This document shows positions 7,631-16,264 of a stretch of 46,486 nt of DNA, in pieces. The DNA comes from Lachnospiraceae bacterium NK4A144 (GTDB taxonomy: Bacteria; Bacillota; Clostridia; Lachnospirales; Lachnospiraceae). The position numbers were made by a program, and so were the translations under genes. The stretch is from positions 1 to 46,486 of the forward strand of contig AUJT01000029.1 of NCBI GenBank assembly GCA_000424365.1, in the 5' to 3' direction. The notes below the pieces were generated by a model that was given only the letters and a program-made list of their open reading frames with translations, was not told where the DNA came from and ran no database searches. Position 1 is the first letter of the stretch. Every line of letters starts with the position of its first letter.

Positions 7631-10294
7631 TTATTTCTGGAGAGCTTTCAGACGTTCCTGAACTTCTTCCATCATCTTCTCATATTTTGCGAGCTTATCC
7701 TTTTCTTCCTGTATCTTTGCTTCCGGAGCTTTTGACAGGAACTTTTCATTTGCAAGCATATTGTGGGAACGCTTAAGTTCTCCCTCAAGCTTGCTCTGTT
7801 CTTTCTGAAGGCGCTTGATCTCTTCCCCTATATCAACAAGCTCCTTAAGCGGAATAAATACAGTTGCAACACTTGTTACAACAGATACATCATCATCTGT
7901 GATACCGGATTTATCCGCCTGAACAGTGACTCCTTCTGCACCTGCCAGCGCTGCAAAGAAAAGCTTACCGTCTTCAAATGCTCTGCGAACGTCCTCTGTT
8001 TCTGAAACAACAGTCATATCTACCTTCTTGGAAGGTGCAACGTTCATCTCGCTTCGAACATTTCTGATTCCCTTTACAGCTTCACGTATACGATCTACGT
8101 CTTCTGCTTCACGTGTATAGTTGTATTTTTCCTCATATACAGGCCAGTCCGCGATCATGATCGACTCAGGACTATCCATATTGGTCTCTTCACGTACAGT
8201 ACAGTAGATTTCTTCAGTAACAAAAGGCATGTACGGATGAAGCATCTTTAATGAGCTGATAAGTACCTCTCTTAAAGTCCAAAGAGCTGCATTCTGACTC
8301 TTTGCATCATCAGTATTGTAAAGTCTGGGCTTTACCATTTCGATATACCAGTCGCAAAGGCTCTCCCAGATAAAATCATTTATCTTCTGAGCCGCGATAC
8401 CGAGCTCATACTTCTCCATGTTCTCAGTAACATCACGAACTGTCTCATTCATACGACAAAGGATCCAGCGATCTGCATTTTCAAGCTCCTGCTCTGAAGG
8501 CTCTGTAATGCTCTTTCCGTCCATATTCATAAGAATAAAGCGTGATGCATTCCAGATCTTATTTGCAAAATTACGGCTTGCTTCAACTCTGTCATAAGAG
8601 AAACGCATGTCATTTCCGGGAGCATTACCTGTAATGAGTGTAAATCTCAGAGCATCTGCACCGTACTTATCGATAACTTCAAGCGGATCGATACCATTTC
8701 CAAGAGACTTACTCATCTTTCGACCCTGCTCATCACGAACAAGACCGTGGAAAAGCACTGTCTTAAACGGCTTATCCTTCATCTGCTCGTATCCTGAGAA
8801 GATCATACGGATAACCCAGAAGAAGATAATGTCATAGCCTGTAACAAGCACATCTGTAGGATAGAAATAATCCAGCTCAGGTGTCTTTTCCGGCCATCCA
8901 AGAGTTGAGAACGGCCACAGAGCAGAAGAGAACCATGTATCAAGTGTATCGGGATCCTGATGGAAATGTGTTCCTCCACACTTCGGACATACATCCGGCA
9001 TTTCTTTTGCTACAACAACTTCTCCGCACTCATCACAGTAATATGCAGGAATCCTGTGTCCCCACCAAAGCTGTCTGGAGATACACCAGTCGCGGATATT
9101 ATCTGTCCAGTTGAAGTATGTCTTCTTCATTCTGTCCGGAATAAGCTTTATATCACCATTTCTTACAGCTTCTGCAGCAGGCTTGATAAGCTCATCCATC
9201 TTTACAAACCACTGCTGCTTTACAAGCGGCTCAATGGTCGTATGACAACGGTCATGTGTTCCGACATCATGAGTATAATCCTCGATGCGAACAAGGAGTC
9301 CCATTTCGTCAAGTTCCTTAACGATGGCCTCACGTGCTGCCATGCGGTCCATTCCCTGATACTTTCCACCGTTTTCATTGATGGTCGCATCATCATTCAT
9401 AATATTGATGACCGGAAGATTCTTTCTCTTTCCAACCTCAAAATCGTTAGGGTCATGAGCCGGTGTGATCTTAACTACACCTGTACCGAATTCAAGATCA
9501 ACATACTCATCTGCAACGATAGGTATCTCTCTGTTCATTATCGGAAGCATACATGTTTTTCCGATAAGATCCTTATATCGATCATCCTCAGGATTTACAG
9601 CAACTGCTGTATCACCGAGCATTGTTTCCGGACGTGTGGTTGCAAATTCGATAAAACGTCCTTCCTCACCAACTACCGGATACTTGATATGCCAGAGATG
9701 AGAATCCTGTGATTCATATTCTACCTCTGCATCTGAAATAGTTGTCTGACATACAGGGCACCAGTTAACCATCTTATTACCCTTGTAGATCAGACCTTTA
9801 TTATAAAAGCCAACGAAAACTTCGTTTACAGCATTTGAACATCCCTCGTCCATGGTAAAACGTTCACGATCCCAATCACAAGAGATTCCAAGCTTTTTTA
9901 GCTGGGATGTGATGATACCGCCATACTCTTTTTTCCATTCCCATGCACGCTCAAGGAATTTATCTCTTCCAAGATCATCTTTTGTGATTCCATCTTCCTT
10001 AAGCTTCTGAATGATCTTTACCTCAGTCGCAATAGAAGCGTGATCTGTACCGGGCTGCCAAAGAGCATTATATCCCTGCATTCTCTTAAAACGAGTAAGG
10101 ATATCCTGCATTGTATTATCAAGAGCATGTCCCATATGAAGCTTACCGGTGATATTCGGCGGGGGCATAACTATAGAAAATGGTTTCTTTCTCTTATCAA
10201 CTTCGGCATGGAAATATTTCTTACCAAGCCACTTAGTATAAATGCTGTCTTCAATCCCCTTGGGATCATATGTTTTTGCCAGTTCTTTTGCCAT
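7631..10294 (-). CDS. valS: Valyl-tRNA synthetase
   Basis: An 887-residue class I aminoacyl-tRNA synthetase that charges tRNA-Val with valine. The HIGH signature appears as HMGH (residues 53-56) in PPPNITGKLHMGHAL and the KMSKS loop as GRKMSKSLGNG near residue 525. The editing (CP1) domain includes ATTRPETMLGDTAV, and the C-terminal end is the tRNA-binding coiled-coil arm (VDIGEEIKRLQKEQSKLEGE onward). The length is normal. An AAAGGA lies about 12 nt upstream of the ATG. The 98-nt gap before it is too short for a T-box leader and none is visible. It lies after ybaK and a flippase-like gene and before the FapA-like gene. Confidence 0.97.
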   Translation of the reverse strand: MAKELAKTYDPKGIEDSIYTKWLGKKYFHAEVDKRKKPFSIVMPPPNITGKLHMGHALDNTMQDILTRFKRMQGYNALWQPGTDHASIATEVKIIQKLKEDGITKDDLGRDKFLERAWEWKKEYGGIITSQLKKLGISCDWDRERFTMDEGCSNAVNEVFVGFYNKGLIYKGNKMVNWCPVCQTTISDAEVEYESQDSHLWHIKYPVVGEEGRFIEFATTRPETMLGDTAVAVNPEDDRYKDLIGKTCMLPIMNREIPIVADEYVDLEFGTGVVKITPAHDPNDFEVGKRKNLPVINIMNDDATINENGGKYQGMDRMAAREAIVKELDEMGLLVRIEDYTHDVGTHDRCHTTIEPLVKQQWFVKMDELIKPAAEAVRNGDIKLIPDRMKKTYFNWTDNIRDWCISRQLWWGHRIPAYYCDECGEVVVAKEMPDVCPKCGGTHFHQDPDTLDTWFSSALWPFSTLGWPEKTPELDYFYPTDVLVTGYDIIFFWVIRMIFSGYEQMKDKPFKTVLFHGLVRDEQGRKMSKSLGNGIDPLEVIDKYGADALRFTLITGNAPGNDMRFSYDRVEASRNFANKIWNASRFILMNMDGKSITEPSEQELENADRWILCRMNETVRDVTENMEKYELGIAAQKINDFIWESLCDWYIEMVKPRLYNTDDAKSQNAALWTLREVLISSLKMLHPYMPFVTEEIYCTVREETNMDSPESIMIADWPVYEEKYNYTREAEDVDRIREAVKGIRNVRSEMNVAPSKKVDMTVVSETEDVRRAFEDGKLFFAALAGAEGVTVQADKSGITDDDVSVVTSVATVFIPLKELVDIGEEIKRLQKEQSKLEGELKRSHNMLANEKFLSKAPEAKIQEEKDKLAKYEKMMEEVQERLKALQK

Positions 10295-10392
10295 GATTCG
10301 TAATGTCCTTTCATACCGTCATCCTGGCCCGGAAAACCCGAAAAAAGCGCAGAAATGCACAGTTTGCATACTTTATCATGATAAAATCTGCA

Positions 10393-11448
10393 TCAGTTTT
10401 TGTCAAGGTTCCCTCTTCTCAGCCTGTGAAACTGCATAACGATAAGAAATACTGCGCAAAACAGCACCATACCGTAAAAACTTATCGTCCTTGAAAGCAG
10501 CATGGACGGTGCAAGAAATTTATTTCCAAAAATATTTTTGAATGCCAGAAGATAACATGTTTCATTTATCCCAACAGCTCCCGGGATAGGCATCATATCC
10601 GCTGCGACAGAGACCGCTGCCGCAAGAAGCGTTATTGTCATAAAGTCCGCTCCCTGAAGGCCGAACGCTCTAAAAACGATCCATGTTACGCCGAATCTGC
10701 ATATTCTCTGAAGTACGCTAAACGCGACTACCTTATAAAAAATCTGACGATGCCTCAAAATATATGCAGAACCCTCACGATAATGACGCATGGTCGCTTC
10801 CAGTTTTTTCTTTCTGTAATCAAGGTCCTTTATTATATGAAAATGTGCCAGGATAACAAAAAATGCTACAAGTGTCTGGTGGACTATCCCTCCAAAAACA
10901 AGGATTATAAACATCAGAAAAACCGATGCAATATTCAGAAAAAGACCTAACCAGAAGAGCCATTTTAGGCTTCCAAAATTGGATATCAGCCCCCATTTTC
11001 CTGTAAGAGCCATTATTCCCATAAGAACCAGCAATGCCCCTTTATAGGCAATGGCAATTACCATAAGCGTGATAGCAGATGTTGAAAACGGAACCCCGTC
11101 TTTTTTCATTTCAACTATCTGCATAGGCTGCCCACCGGACGCAGAAGGTGTGATCGCATTAAAATATATTTCTATCAAAACATATTTAACACAGCGCAAA
11201 AAAGAAGCCGGAGCGGATATAGATCTCAAAATCTGGCCAATATTCCACGCTTCAAAAGAAACAAACCCAAAATTCAGGATAACTGCTGCCGCGATCCACC
11301 TCATATCCGCCTGATGTAGAACTATCAGAGTTTCTTTATAATCAAACTTTGAAAATATCAGTGTAAATGTAATTCCTATCAGAAGAATAAGAACACATGC
11401 ATAGATCAGATTTTTCTTTCCCTCTGACATTTTTGTCTTCTGTGTCAT
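10393..11448 (-). CDS. Lysylphosphatidylglycerol synthase TM region / UPF0104 flippase-like membrane protein
   Basis: A 351-residue protein with about eight membrane segments. It belongs to the family that includes the flippase domain of MprF, YbhN and AglD. The clearest signatures are YFNAITPSASGGQPMQI (near residues 94-110) and the late PIPGAVGINETCYLLAF (near 300). There is no soluble lysyl-transferase domain, so it is not a full MprF. Such stand-alone proteins are thought to move lipids or lipid-linked sugars across the membrane; the substrate here is unknown. Its start overlaps the stop of ybaK by four bases (ATGA), a sign of translational coupling. Confidence 0.85.
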   Translation of the reverse strand: MTQKTKMSEGKKNLIYACVLILLIGITFTLIFSKFDYKETLIVLHQADMRWIAAAVILNFGFVSFEAWNIGQILRSISAPASFLRCVKYVLIEIYFNAITPSASGGQPMQIVEMKKDGVPFSTSAITLMVIAIAYKGALLVLMGIMALTGKWGLISNFGSLKWLFWLGLFLNIASVFLMFIILVFGGIVHQTLVAFFVILAHFHIIKDLDYRKKKLEATMRHYREGSAYILRHRQIFYKVVAFSVLQRICRFGVTWIVFRAFGLQGADFMTITLLAAAVSVAADMMPIPGAVGINETCYLLAFKNIFGNKFLAPSMLLSRTISFYGMVLFCAVFLIVMQFHRLRRGNLDKN

Positions 11449-11924
11449 CTCGCCTCTAAATCCGCAACTTCTGCATTCACCACACGAATAAGCTCATCCG
11501 GTGAAAGCTCTATCGTGCAACCTATTCTCCCACCACTTATATATATTGTATCGAACTTTCTCGCGGTAGAATCAATAACTGTTCTAAACTGTTTTTTCAT
11601 TCCAAGCGGGCTGCATCCTCCTCTAACATAACCTGTGAGTGGTGTCAGTTCCTTCACATGAATTAGTTCGACATTCTTTTCACCAACTGCTTTTGCAGCT
11701 GCCTTAAAATCTACTTCTGCTGCCACAGGAATAACAAAAACATAATGCTCTCCGCTTTTTCCGAGAGCTACCAGTGTCTTAAACGAACGCTCAACATCAT
11801 GTCCTAAAATCTCTGCGCTATGGACGCCATCCGTAAATTCCGAAGAATCATACGTTTCAACTTTATAACTAACTTTATTCCTGTCAAGAATACGCATTGC
11901 ATTTGTTTTTGATTCTTTTGCCAT
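11445..11924 (-). CDS. ybaK: Cys-tRNA(Pro)/Cys-tRNA(Cys) deacylase, YbaK/EbsC family
   Basis: A 159-residue trans-editing enzyme that removes Cys wrongly loaded on tRNA-Pro. The fold is the YbaK/ProX editing domain; the conserved lysine of the active site is Lys49 in RSFKTLVALG, and the glycine-rich GYVRGGCSPLGMKK and GGRIGCTIELSP segments are typical of the family. The length is normal. It overlaps the next membrane-protein gene by 4 nt. The ATG lies only 25 nt past the ptsI terminator, so its promoter must overlap that hairpin, or it depends on read-through from ptsI. Confidence 0.92.
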   Translation of the reverse strand: MAKESKTNAMRILDRNKVSYKVETYDSSEFTDGVHSAEILGHDVERSFKTLVALGKSGEHYVFVIPVAAEVDFKAAAKAVGEKNVELIHVKELTPLTGYVRGGCSPLGMKKQFRTVIDSTARKFDTIYISGGRIGCTIELSPDELIRVVNAEVADLEAR

Positions 11925-11949
11925 TCTGTCTTACCTCGAAGTTTGCCAC

Positions 11950-11986
11950 AAAAGGCAGGAGTTCGTATAACGAATTCCTGCCTTTT
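11950..11986 (-). terminator. Terminator of the ptsHI operon
   Basis: AAAAGGCAGGA pairs perfectly with TCCTGCCTTTT, extended by GTTCGT/ACGAAT around a small loop, and is followed by T residues on the minus strand. It ends transcripts of ptsI, whose stop codon is 15 nt upstream. Confidence 0.85.
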
Positions 11987-12001
11987 GAATCTTTATTATG
12001 A

Positions 12002-13627
12002 TTATTTACTGAGATCTATGCTGCGGATCTGCTTTCTAAGCGGAAGCACACTGCTGGCATTTACAGAGAGTTCATCAACTCCCATTCTTAAGAATGTTTC
12101 GGTAAGTGTAAGATCTGCACCCAGCTCTCCACAGATTCCTACCCAGCATCCATGACGGTGACCAGCCTCAATAGTCATCTGGATTTCCTTGAGTACTGCC
12201 GGATGGTGTGTATCCATGAACGGATCGAGCATTGCATTCTGACGGTCGATCGCACAAGTATACTGTGTAAGATCGTTAGTACCAAGTGAGAAGAATTCTA
12301 CTTCTTCTGCAAGCTCATCTGCACACATTACTGCTGCAGGTGTTTCGATCATGATACCAACCTGAAGCTTTCCGATCTTTACGCCTTCATTCTCAAGCTC
12401 ACGTCTGCACTCGTTAAGAATTTCCTTACACTCACGTACCTCTCTGACACTTGTGATCATAGGGAACATAACTGCAAGATTTCCAAATGCTGACGCACGA
12501 AGGATCGCACGGAGCTGACGCTTAAAGAAATCCTTTCTTGTAAGACAGATTCTTACTGCTCTATAGCCAAGTGCCGGATTCTCCTCCTGCGCAAGCTTCA
12601 TGTAGTCGATAGTCTTATCTGCACCGATATCACAAGTACGGATAACTACAAGCTTCGGTGCCATAGTCTCAACTACTCTCTTATACGCCTGGAACTGAGT
12701 CTCCTCAGAAGGGTCGCTCGGGCTGTTGAGATATACAAACTCTGATCTGAAAAGACCGATTCCCTCTGCATCGTTTGCCTGAACAGCTCCCATGTCATCA
12801 GGCCCACCAATATTGGCATATACCTTAATGGTCTTTCCATCGATAGTAGTATTGCTCTTACCCTTAAGGTCAAGAAGCAAAGATTCCTTACGGATATCTT
12901 CAGCCTGCTTCTCCTTAAGTGATTTTAAGAGATCCTCTGTAGGATCAACATATACGCACGCATTATATCCATCAAGGATAGCTGTCTTTCCATCCCAGCT
13001 CTCATCGATCTGCTTACACTGAATAAGTGCAGGCACATTCATGCTGCGCGCAAGGATAGCTGTGTGAGAATTTGTACTTCCCTCACGTGTGATCATTCCA
13101 AGCAGAAGTGACTTATCAAGCTTTACTGTCTCAGACGGTGCAAGATCTTCTGCTACAAGAATACACGGTTCATCCTTGTCATCAGCCTTTGTATCATAAC
13201 CAAACAGAACGTCAAGCATTGAATTTCCAACATCCAACACATCAGCACTTCTGGCCTGGAAATATGGATCATCCATGTCGCTGAACATCTGAGCCATGTT
13301 TGCAAAGCCCTGACGAACTGCATATTCTGCTGTGTGATTCTGCTCAACAATGATAGACTTTACTGAATCAAGAAGATCATCATCATCAAGCATATCTGCA
13401 TGAAATTCAAAAATTGCAGCGGTCTCTTCTCCTGCTGCAATGACAGCCTTATCATAAAGCTCTCTCTGCTCGTCCTGTACCTTTACTCTTGCCTTTTCAA
13501 AACGGTCAAGCTCAGGGATTGGATCAGCAACTGTTTCCTCACTGATATTATATTCCTTCGGCCTAAAGATCCGAATCTTCCCGATCGCGATTCGATTCAG
13601 GACACTGGTTCCGGTTCCTACCTGCAT
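12002..13627 (-). CDS. ptsI: PTS enzyme I (phosphoenolpyruvate-protein phosphotransferase)
   Basis: A 541-residue cytoplasmic enzyme that takes phosphate from PEP and passes it to HPr, starting the sugar phosphotransferase cascade. The HPr-binding helical domain is followed by the swivelling phospho-His domain with active-site His188 in GSTNSHTAILARSM, and the C-terminal PEP-binding barrel includes GIGLFRSEFVYL, VMIETPAAV-like GIMIETPAAVMCADELA, FFSLGTNDLTQY and GICGELGAD (catalytic Cys). At 541 residues it is slightly shorter than the usual 570, mainly at the C-terminus. AGGAGGG is upstream of the ATG. It follows ptsH by 19 nt and shares its promoter at 14024-14053. Confidence 0.96.
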   Translation of the reverse strand: MQVGTGTSVLNRIAIGKIRIFRPKEYNISEETVADPIPELDRFEKARVKVQDEQRELYDKAVIAAGEETAAIFEFHADMLDDDDLLDSVKSIIVEQNHTAEYAVRQGFANMAQMFSDMDDPYFQARSADVLDVGNSMLDVLFGYDTKADDKDEPCILVAEDLAPSETVKLDKSLLLGMITREGSTNSHTAILARSMNVPALIQCKQIDESWDGKTAILDGYNACVYVDPTEDLLKSLKEKQAEDIRKESLLLDLKGKSNTTIDGKTIKVYANIGGPDDMGAVQANDAEGIGLFRSEFVYLNSPSDPSEETQFQAYKRVVETMAPKLVVIRTCDIGADKTIDYMKLAQEENPALGYRAVRICLTRKDFFKRQLRAILRASAFGNLAVMFPMITSVREVRECKEILNECRRELENEGVKIGKLQVGIMIETPAAVMCADELAEEVEFFSLGTNDLTQYTCAIDRQNAMLDPFMDTHHPAVLKEIQMTIEAGHRHGCWVGICGELGADLTLTETFLRMGVDELSVNASSVLPLRKQIRSIDLSK

Positions 13628-13646
13628 ACCTGTGAACCCTCCTGAC

Positions 13647-13904
13647 TCAGAAATTTTCCTTTAAGTACTTCTCAAGTGCCTCTGCAGCTGCATCCTCATC
13701 TGCACCCTCTACGCATACAGTGATGGTCTCACCCTGCTTAACACCCATGCCCATAAGAGCAAGAAGCTTTTTCATATCACAGGACTTGTCATCCTTCTTT
13801 ACAGTAACTGCACTGGCATAGTTCTTTGCTTCTTTTACAAGAAGTCCTGCCGGACGTGCGTGAATACCTACGGGATCAGTAACTGTAAATGTAAATTCCT
13901 TCAT
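13647..13904 (-). CDS. ptsH: PTS phosphocarrier HPr, with Lys at the Ser46 position
   Basis: An 85-residue HPr that carries phosphate from enzyme I to sugar permeases. The catalytic site GIHARPAG is intact with His15. The second conserved helix is odd: it aligns without gaps to Bacillus HPr, but where that protein has KSIMGVMSLGI this one has KKLLALMGMGV, so residue 46, the target of HPr kinase, is Lys instead of Ser. A protein of this kind could not make HPr-Ser-P, the CcpA co-repressor of catabolite repression. The start is the ATG with AAAGGA seven bases upstream; a longer in-frame extension has no homology. It is first in the ptsHI operon. Confidence 0.95.
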   Translation of the reverse strand: MKEFTFTVTDPVGIHARPAGLLVKEAKNYASAVTVKKDDKSCDMKKLLALMGMGVKQGETITVCVEGADEDAAAEALEKYLKENF

Positions 13905-14023
13905 GATGTTCCTTTCATTTTGGCCGGGGTTAATGGCACTCAATTTCTGTGCCGAAACACAGGCCGCCTATTAATATTTCTCTATCCATCCGCAAGGCGC
14001 AGACATGGATTTTATAATGTAAC

Positions 14024-14053
14024 AGTATAGTCACAATTTTAACAATTTTTCAA
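14024..14053 (-). promoter_or_regulatory. Promoter of ptsHI
   Basis: On the minus strand TTGAAA (14048-14053), an 18-nt spacer and TATACT (14024-14029). The start of transcription would be near 14017, giving a leader of about 113 nt that includes a short hairpin (CTGTG/CACAG, around 13950-13966). No cre-like site stands out. Confidence 0.6.
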
Positions 14054-14141
14054 GCAGAATATTATGCACTTTATTAAGTTTTATTTAAGCAATATGACGA
14101 TAATGTTACTTTTATTCTCACCAACATGCCTTTCAATGCTA

Positions 14142-15602
14142 TTATTCACCGAAAAGTTTTCGTTTTCGCTCTATCATTTCGTCAATCTCACTCATATATA
14201 ATTCAACATCCTTATGTGTATCGCATCTGACAGTATGTCCATTTTCAAGCAGTCTCTTTGTAACCGTTCCTGCCCCTACAGCAACTATCGACTGCACTTC
14301 TTCCATCATAAGAATGTTATAAAGGCCTTCCATACCTTTTCTCGCATATCCAGTGTTTTCAAAATTTCCACTGATATTTTTTTGCCGATACAGATAATAC
14401 GGCACGAGTCTCATGTCTTCTGCACCTTTTTCAGCGATCTTCATGGTCTTTTCAGTGTTATGCAGACAGTCATATCCCATTTTATCTATTACTTCTGCAA
14501 GTCTGGATGCTCTTTTTATAGCAAGCGAATGAACTGTCAGGTCATCTGGTCCGAGTTTCTGTATTTCCTCTATGGTATGTCTTACGTCATCATCGGTTTC
14601 ATTTGGAAGACCAAGGATCATATCCATATTGATATTGTCAAATCCTGCGTCACGAGCTTCATGAAACGCTCTCACCACATCCTCTACCGTATGGCGTCTT
14701 CCGATAAGCCTGAGAGTCTCATCTTTCATAGTCTGAGGATTTACTGAAAGCCTTGTTACACCATGTTTTTTCATCACCCTTAGTTTTTCAGGAGTAATAG
14801 AATCCGGACGTCCTGATTCCACGGTAAATTCCTGAAGATTTGAAAGGTCAAGTTCCGTTTCCAGGCATGTAAACAGTTTCTCGAACTGATCAGGTGTCAA
14901 AGTTGTCGGTGTTCCTCCACCAACATATATAGTATCTAATGTGCGCCCTTTAAACTTTTCCGCTGTAAAATGAATTTCTTTTTCTACACAATCAAGATAC
15001 TCATCCACTCGCGATGCCCATGCGCCTATAGGATATGACGTAAATGAGCAATACAGACATGTCGTAGGGCAGAAAGGAATTCCGATATAAAGGCTGTATC
15101 CTCCATGATGAAACCTTGATAATATGCGGATCTCCCTTTCAGCAATGTCAACAGCAAGGCGCTGTTTCTCATCACTTACCAGATATGTGTCACTCATGTA
15201 TTTCATTGTTTCTTCTACGGAATATCCTGCCTCAAGGCGTTTCTTGGCCATATTGGTCGGACGTATGCCGTTAAGTGTTCCCCATGGAAGTTTAGTATCA
15301 AATCTGGATGAGAGTACACGATAGAGATCCCGCTTAAGGTGATTTTTCATGTCTATCCTATCGTGTTCAGAAATATCTGAGAGAAGAAAAGCACCTATCT
15401 TTTCTTCGTTAAGGTACATGCGATATGCGTATCTTTTTTCCGCAGAAAGTCCGGGGTCCATATGAACTCCCGGGTCTGCTGCAACAATATCTGTTAATCC
15501 TTCGACAACTGCTATATTTATTTCCTCCGAAGGCAAAAATGCCTTAACAAGAGCATATAAATCATTCCTAAAAATTTCCCGGCTGATCTCGATCCGGACC
15601 AT
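14142..15602 (-). CDS. hemZ: Oxygen-independent coproporphyrinogen III oxidase-like radical SAM protein HemZ
   Basis: A 486-residue radical SAM protein of the HemZ branch. After a 150-residue N-terminal domain comes the iron-sulfur motif CPTTCLYCSF (near 172-181), then GGGTPTTL, the VESGRPD segment and the HemN-type C-terminal region. HemN-family members convert coproporphyrinogen III to protoporphyrinogen IX anaerobically; whether HemZ does the same in this organism is unclear since no other haem genes are in the window. Two starts are possible: a GTG overlapping the thiN stop codon and an ATG six bases on. AAAGGA is nine bases from the ATG but only three from the GTG, so I chose the ATG. 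It follows thiN by five bases. Confidence 0.88.
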   Translation of the reverse strand: MVRIEISREIFRNDLYALVKAFLPSEEINIAVVEGLTDIVAADPGVHMDPGLSAEKRYAYRMYLNEEKIGAFLLSDISEHDRIDMKNHLKRDLYRVLSSRFDTKLPWGTLNGIRPTNMAKKRLEAGYSVEETMKYMSDTYLVSDEKQRLAVDIAEREIRILSRFHHGGYSLYIGIPFCPTTCLYCSFTSYPIGAWASRVDEYLDCVEKEIHFTAEKFKGRTLDTIYVGGGTPTTLTPDQFEKLFTCLETELDLSNLQEFTVESGRPDSITPEKLRVMKKHGVTRLSVNPQTMKDETLRLIGRRHTVEDVVRAFHEARDAGFDNINMDMILGLPNETDDDVRHTIEEIQKLGPDDLTVHSLAIKRASRLAEVIDKMGYDCLHNTEKTMKIAEKGAEDMRLVPYYLYRQKNISGNFENTGYARKGMEGLYNILMMEEVQSIVAVGAGTVTKRLLENGHTVRCDTHKDVELYMSEIDEMIERKRKLFGE

Positions 15603-15607
15603 AATCA

Positions 15608-16258
15608 CTATTCCTTTCTACTATCTCTGCTCCATTCTCTTTCATGACTCTCATGAATGATAAGAAGCGTTCCATTTTTCACTGAAATATGCGCTTCTTT
15701 CCCTACCAGCATATTGCTGACCCCCAGCGCTGTATTATTAGTCATCACACCATCTTGCATAGAATATTTCATACCAAGGATATCAACCCCCTCTGACCTA
15801 TCCGATAACGAAAATACCGATACCATTCCTTCTGCGGTCTCCGGAAGCACAAGTGTATCATTATGAATTACCGTCATTTCCGAATCTCTGCCATATAGCC
15901 ATGCACGGGCGCCTTTTTCCGCCAGACCTGTAAGCATTTGTATATTAGCTATAGTATGGCTTTCTCTGCCTCCTGTCCCGCCAAAAATCCTGAAGTCCCT
16001 ATACCCATGTTCGAATCCTATTCCCACAGCGTGTGCGATATCCGTGTCATCTTTTTGAACTTCAAGCATTATGACATTCGGATGATCCGGTATATTACCG
16101 TCTCTTGAATCAAAATCCCCAACAACTATATCCGGGGTGATTTTTTCTCTTTTAAGATGATCATATCCGCCATCCGCAGCAATGATCAGATCTCCCTCTT
16201 CCGGTCGTATCAACAGACCAAAAAAGTCCCCCGCCCCAACAACAACACATTTTTTCAT
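15608..16258 (-). CDS. thiN: Thiamine pyrophosphokinase
   Basis: A 216-residue enzyme that converts thiamine to thiamine diphosphate with ATP. Motifs in order: AADGGYDHL (near 28-36), GDFDS (near 47), QKDDTD (near 68) and FGGTGGRESHTIANIQM (near 92-108), all typical of the family, followed by the C-terminal thiamine-binding beta domain. It starts six bases after the helicase stop codon and its stop is five bases before the hemZ start, so the three genes are cotranscribed. No TPP riboswitch is visible nearby. Confidence 0.93.
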   Translation of the reverse strand: MKKCVVVGAGDFFGLLIRPEEGDLIIAADGGYDHLKREKITPDIVVGDFDSRDGNIPDHPNVIMLEVQKDDTDIAHAVGIGFEHGYRDFRIFGGTGGRESHTIANIQMLTGLAEKGARAWLYGRDSEMTVIHNDTLVLPETAEGMVSVFSLSDRSEGVDILGMKYSMQDGVMTNNTALGVSNMLVGKEAHISVKNGTLLIIHESHEREWSRDSRKE

Positions 16259-16264
16259 CTCTGT

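Noticed and set aside
8960-9712. A 250-codon plus-strand open frame within valS
   Set aside because: It is antisense to the strongly conserved synthetase domain, has no ribosome binding site and a composition typical of a reversed coding frame.
10295-10392. T-box leader expected before valS
   Set aside because: The gap is only 98 nt and contains neither a T-box consensus nor a terminator/antiterminator pair.
15603-15608. GTG start of hemZ overlapping the thiN stop
   Set aside because: The AAAGGA ribosome binding site is only three bases from it, but nine bases from the ATG at 15602.
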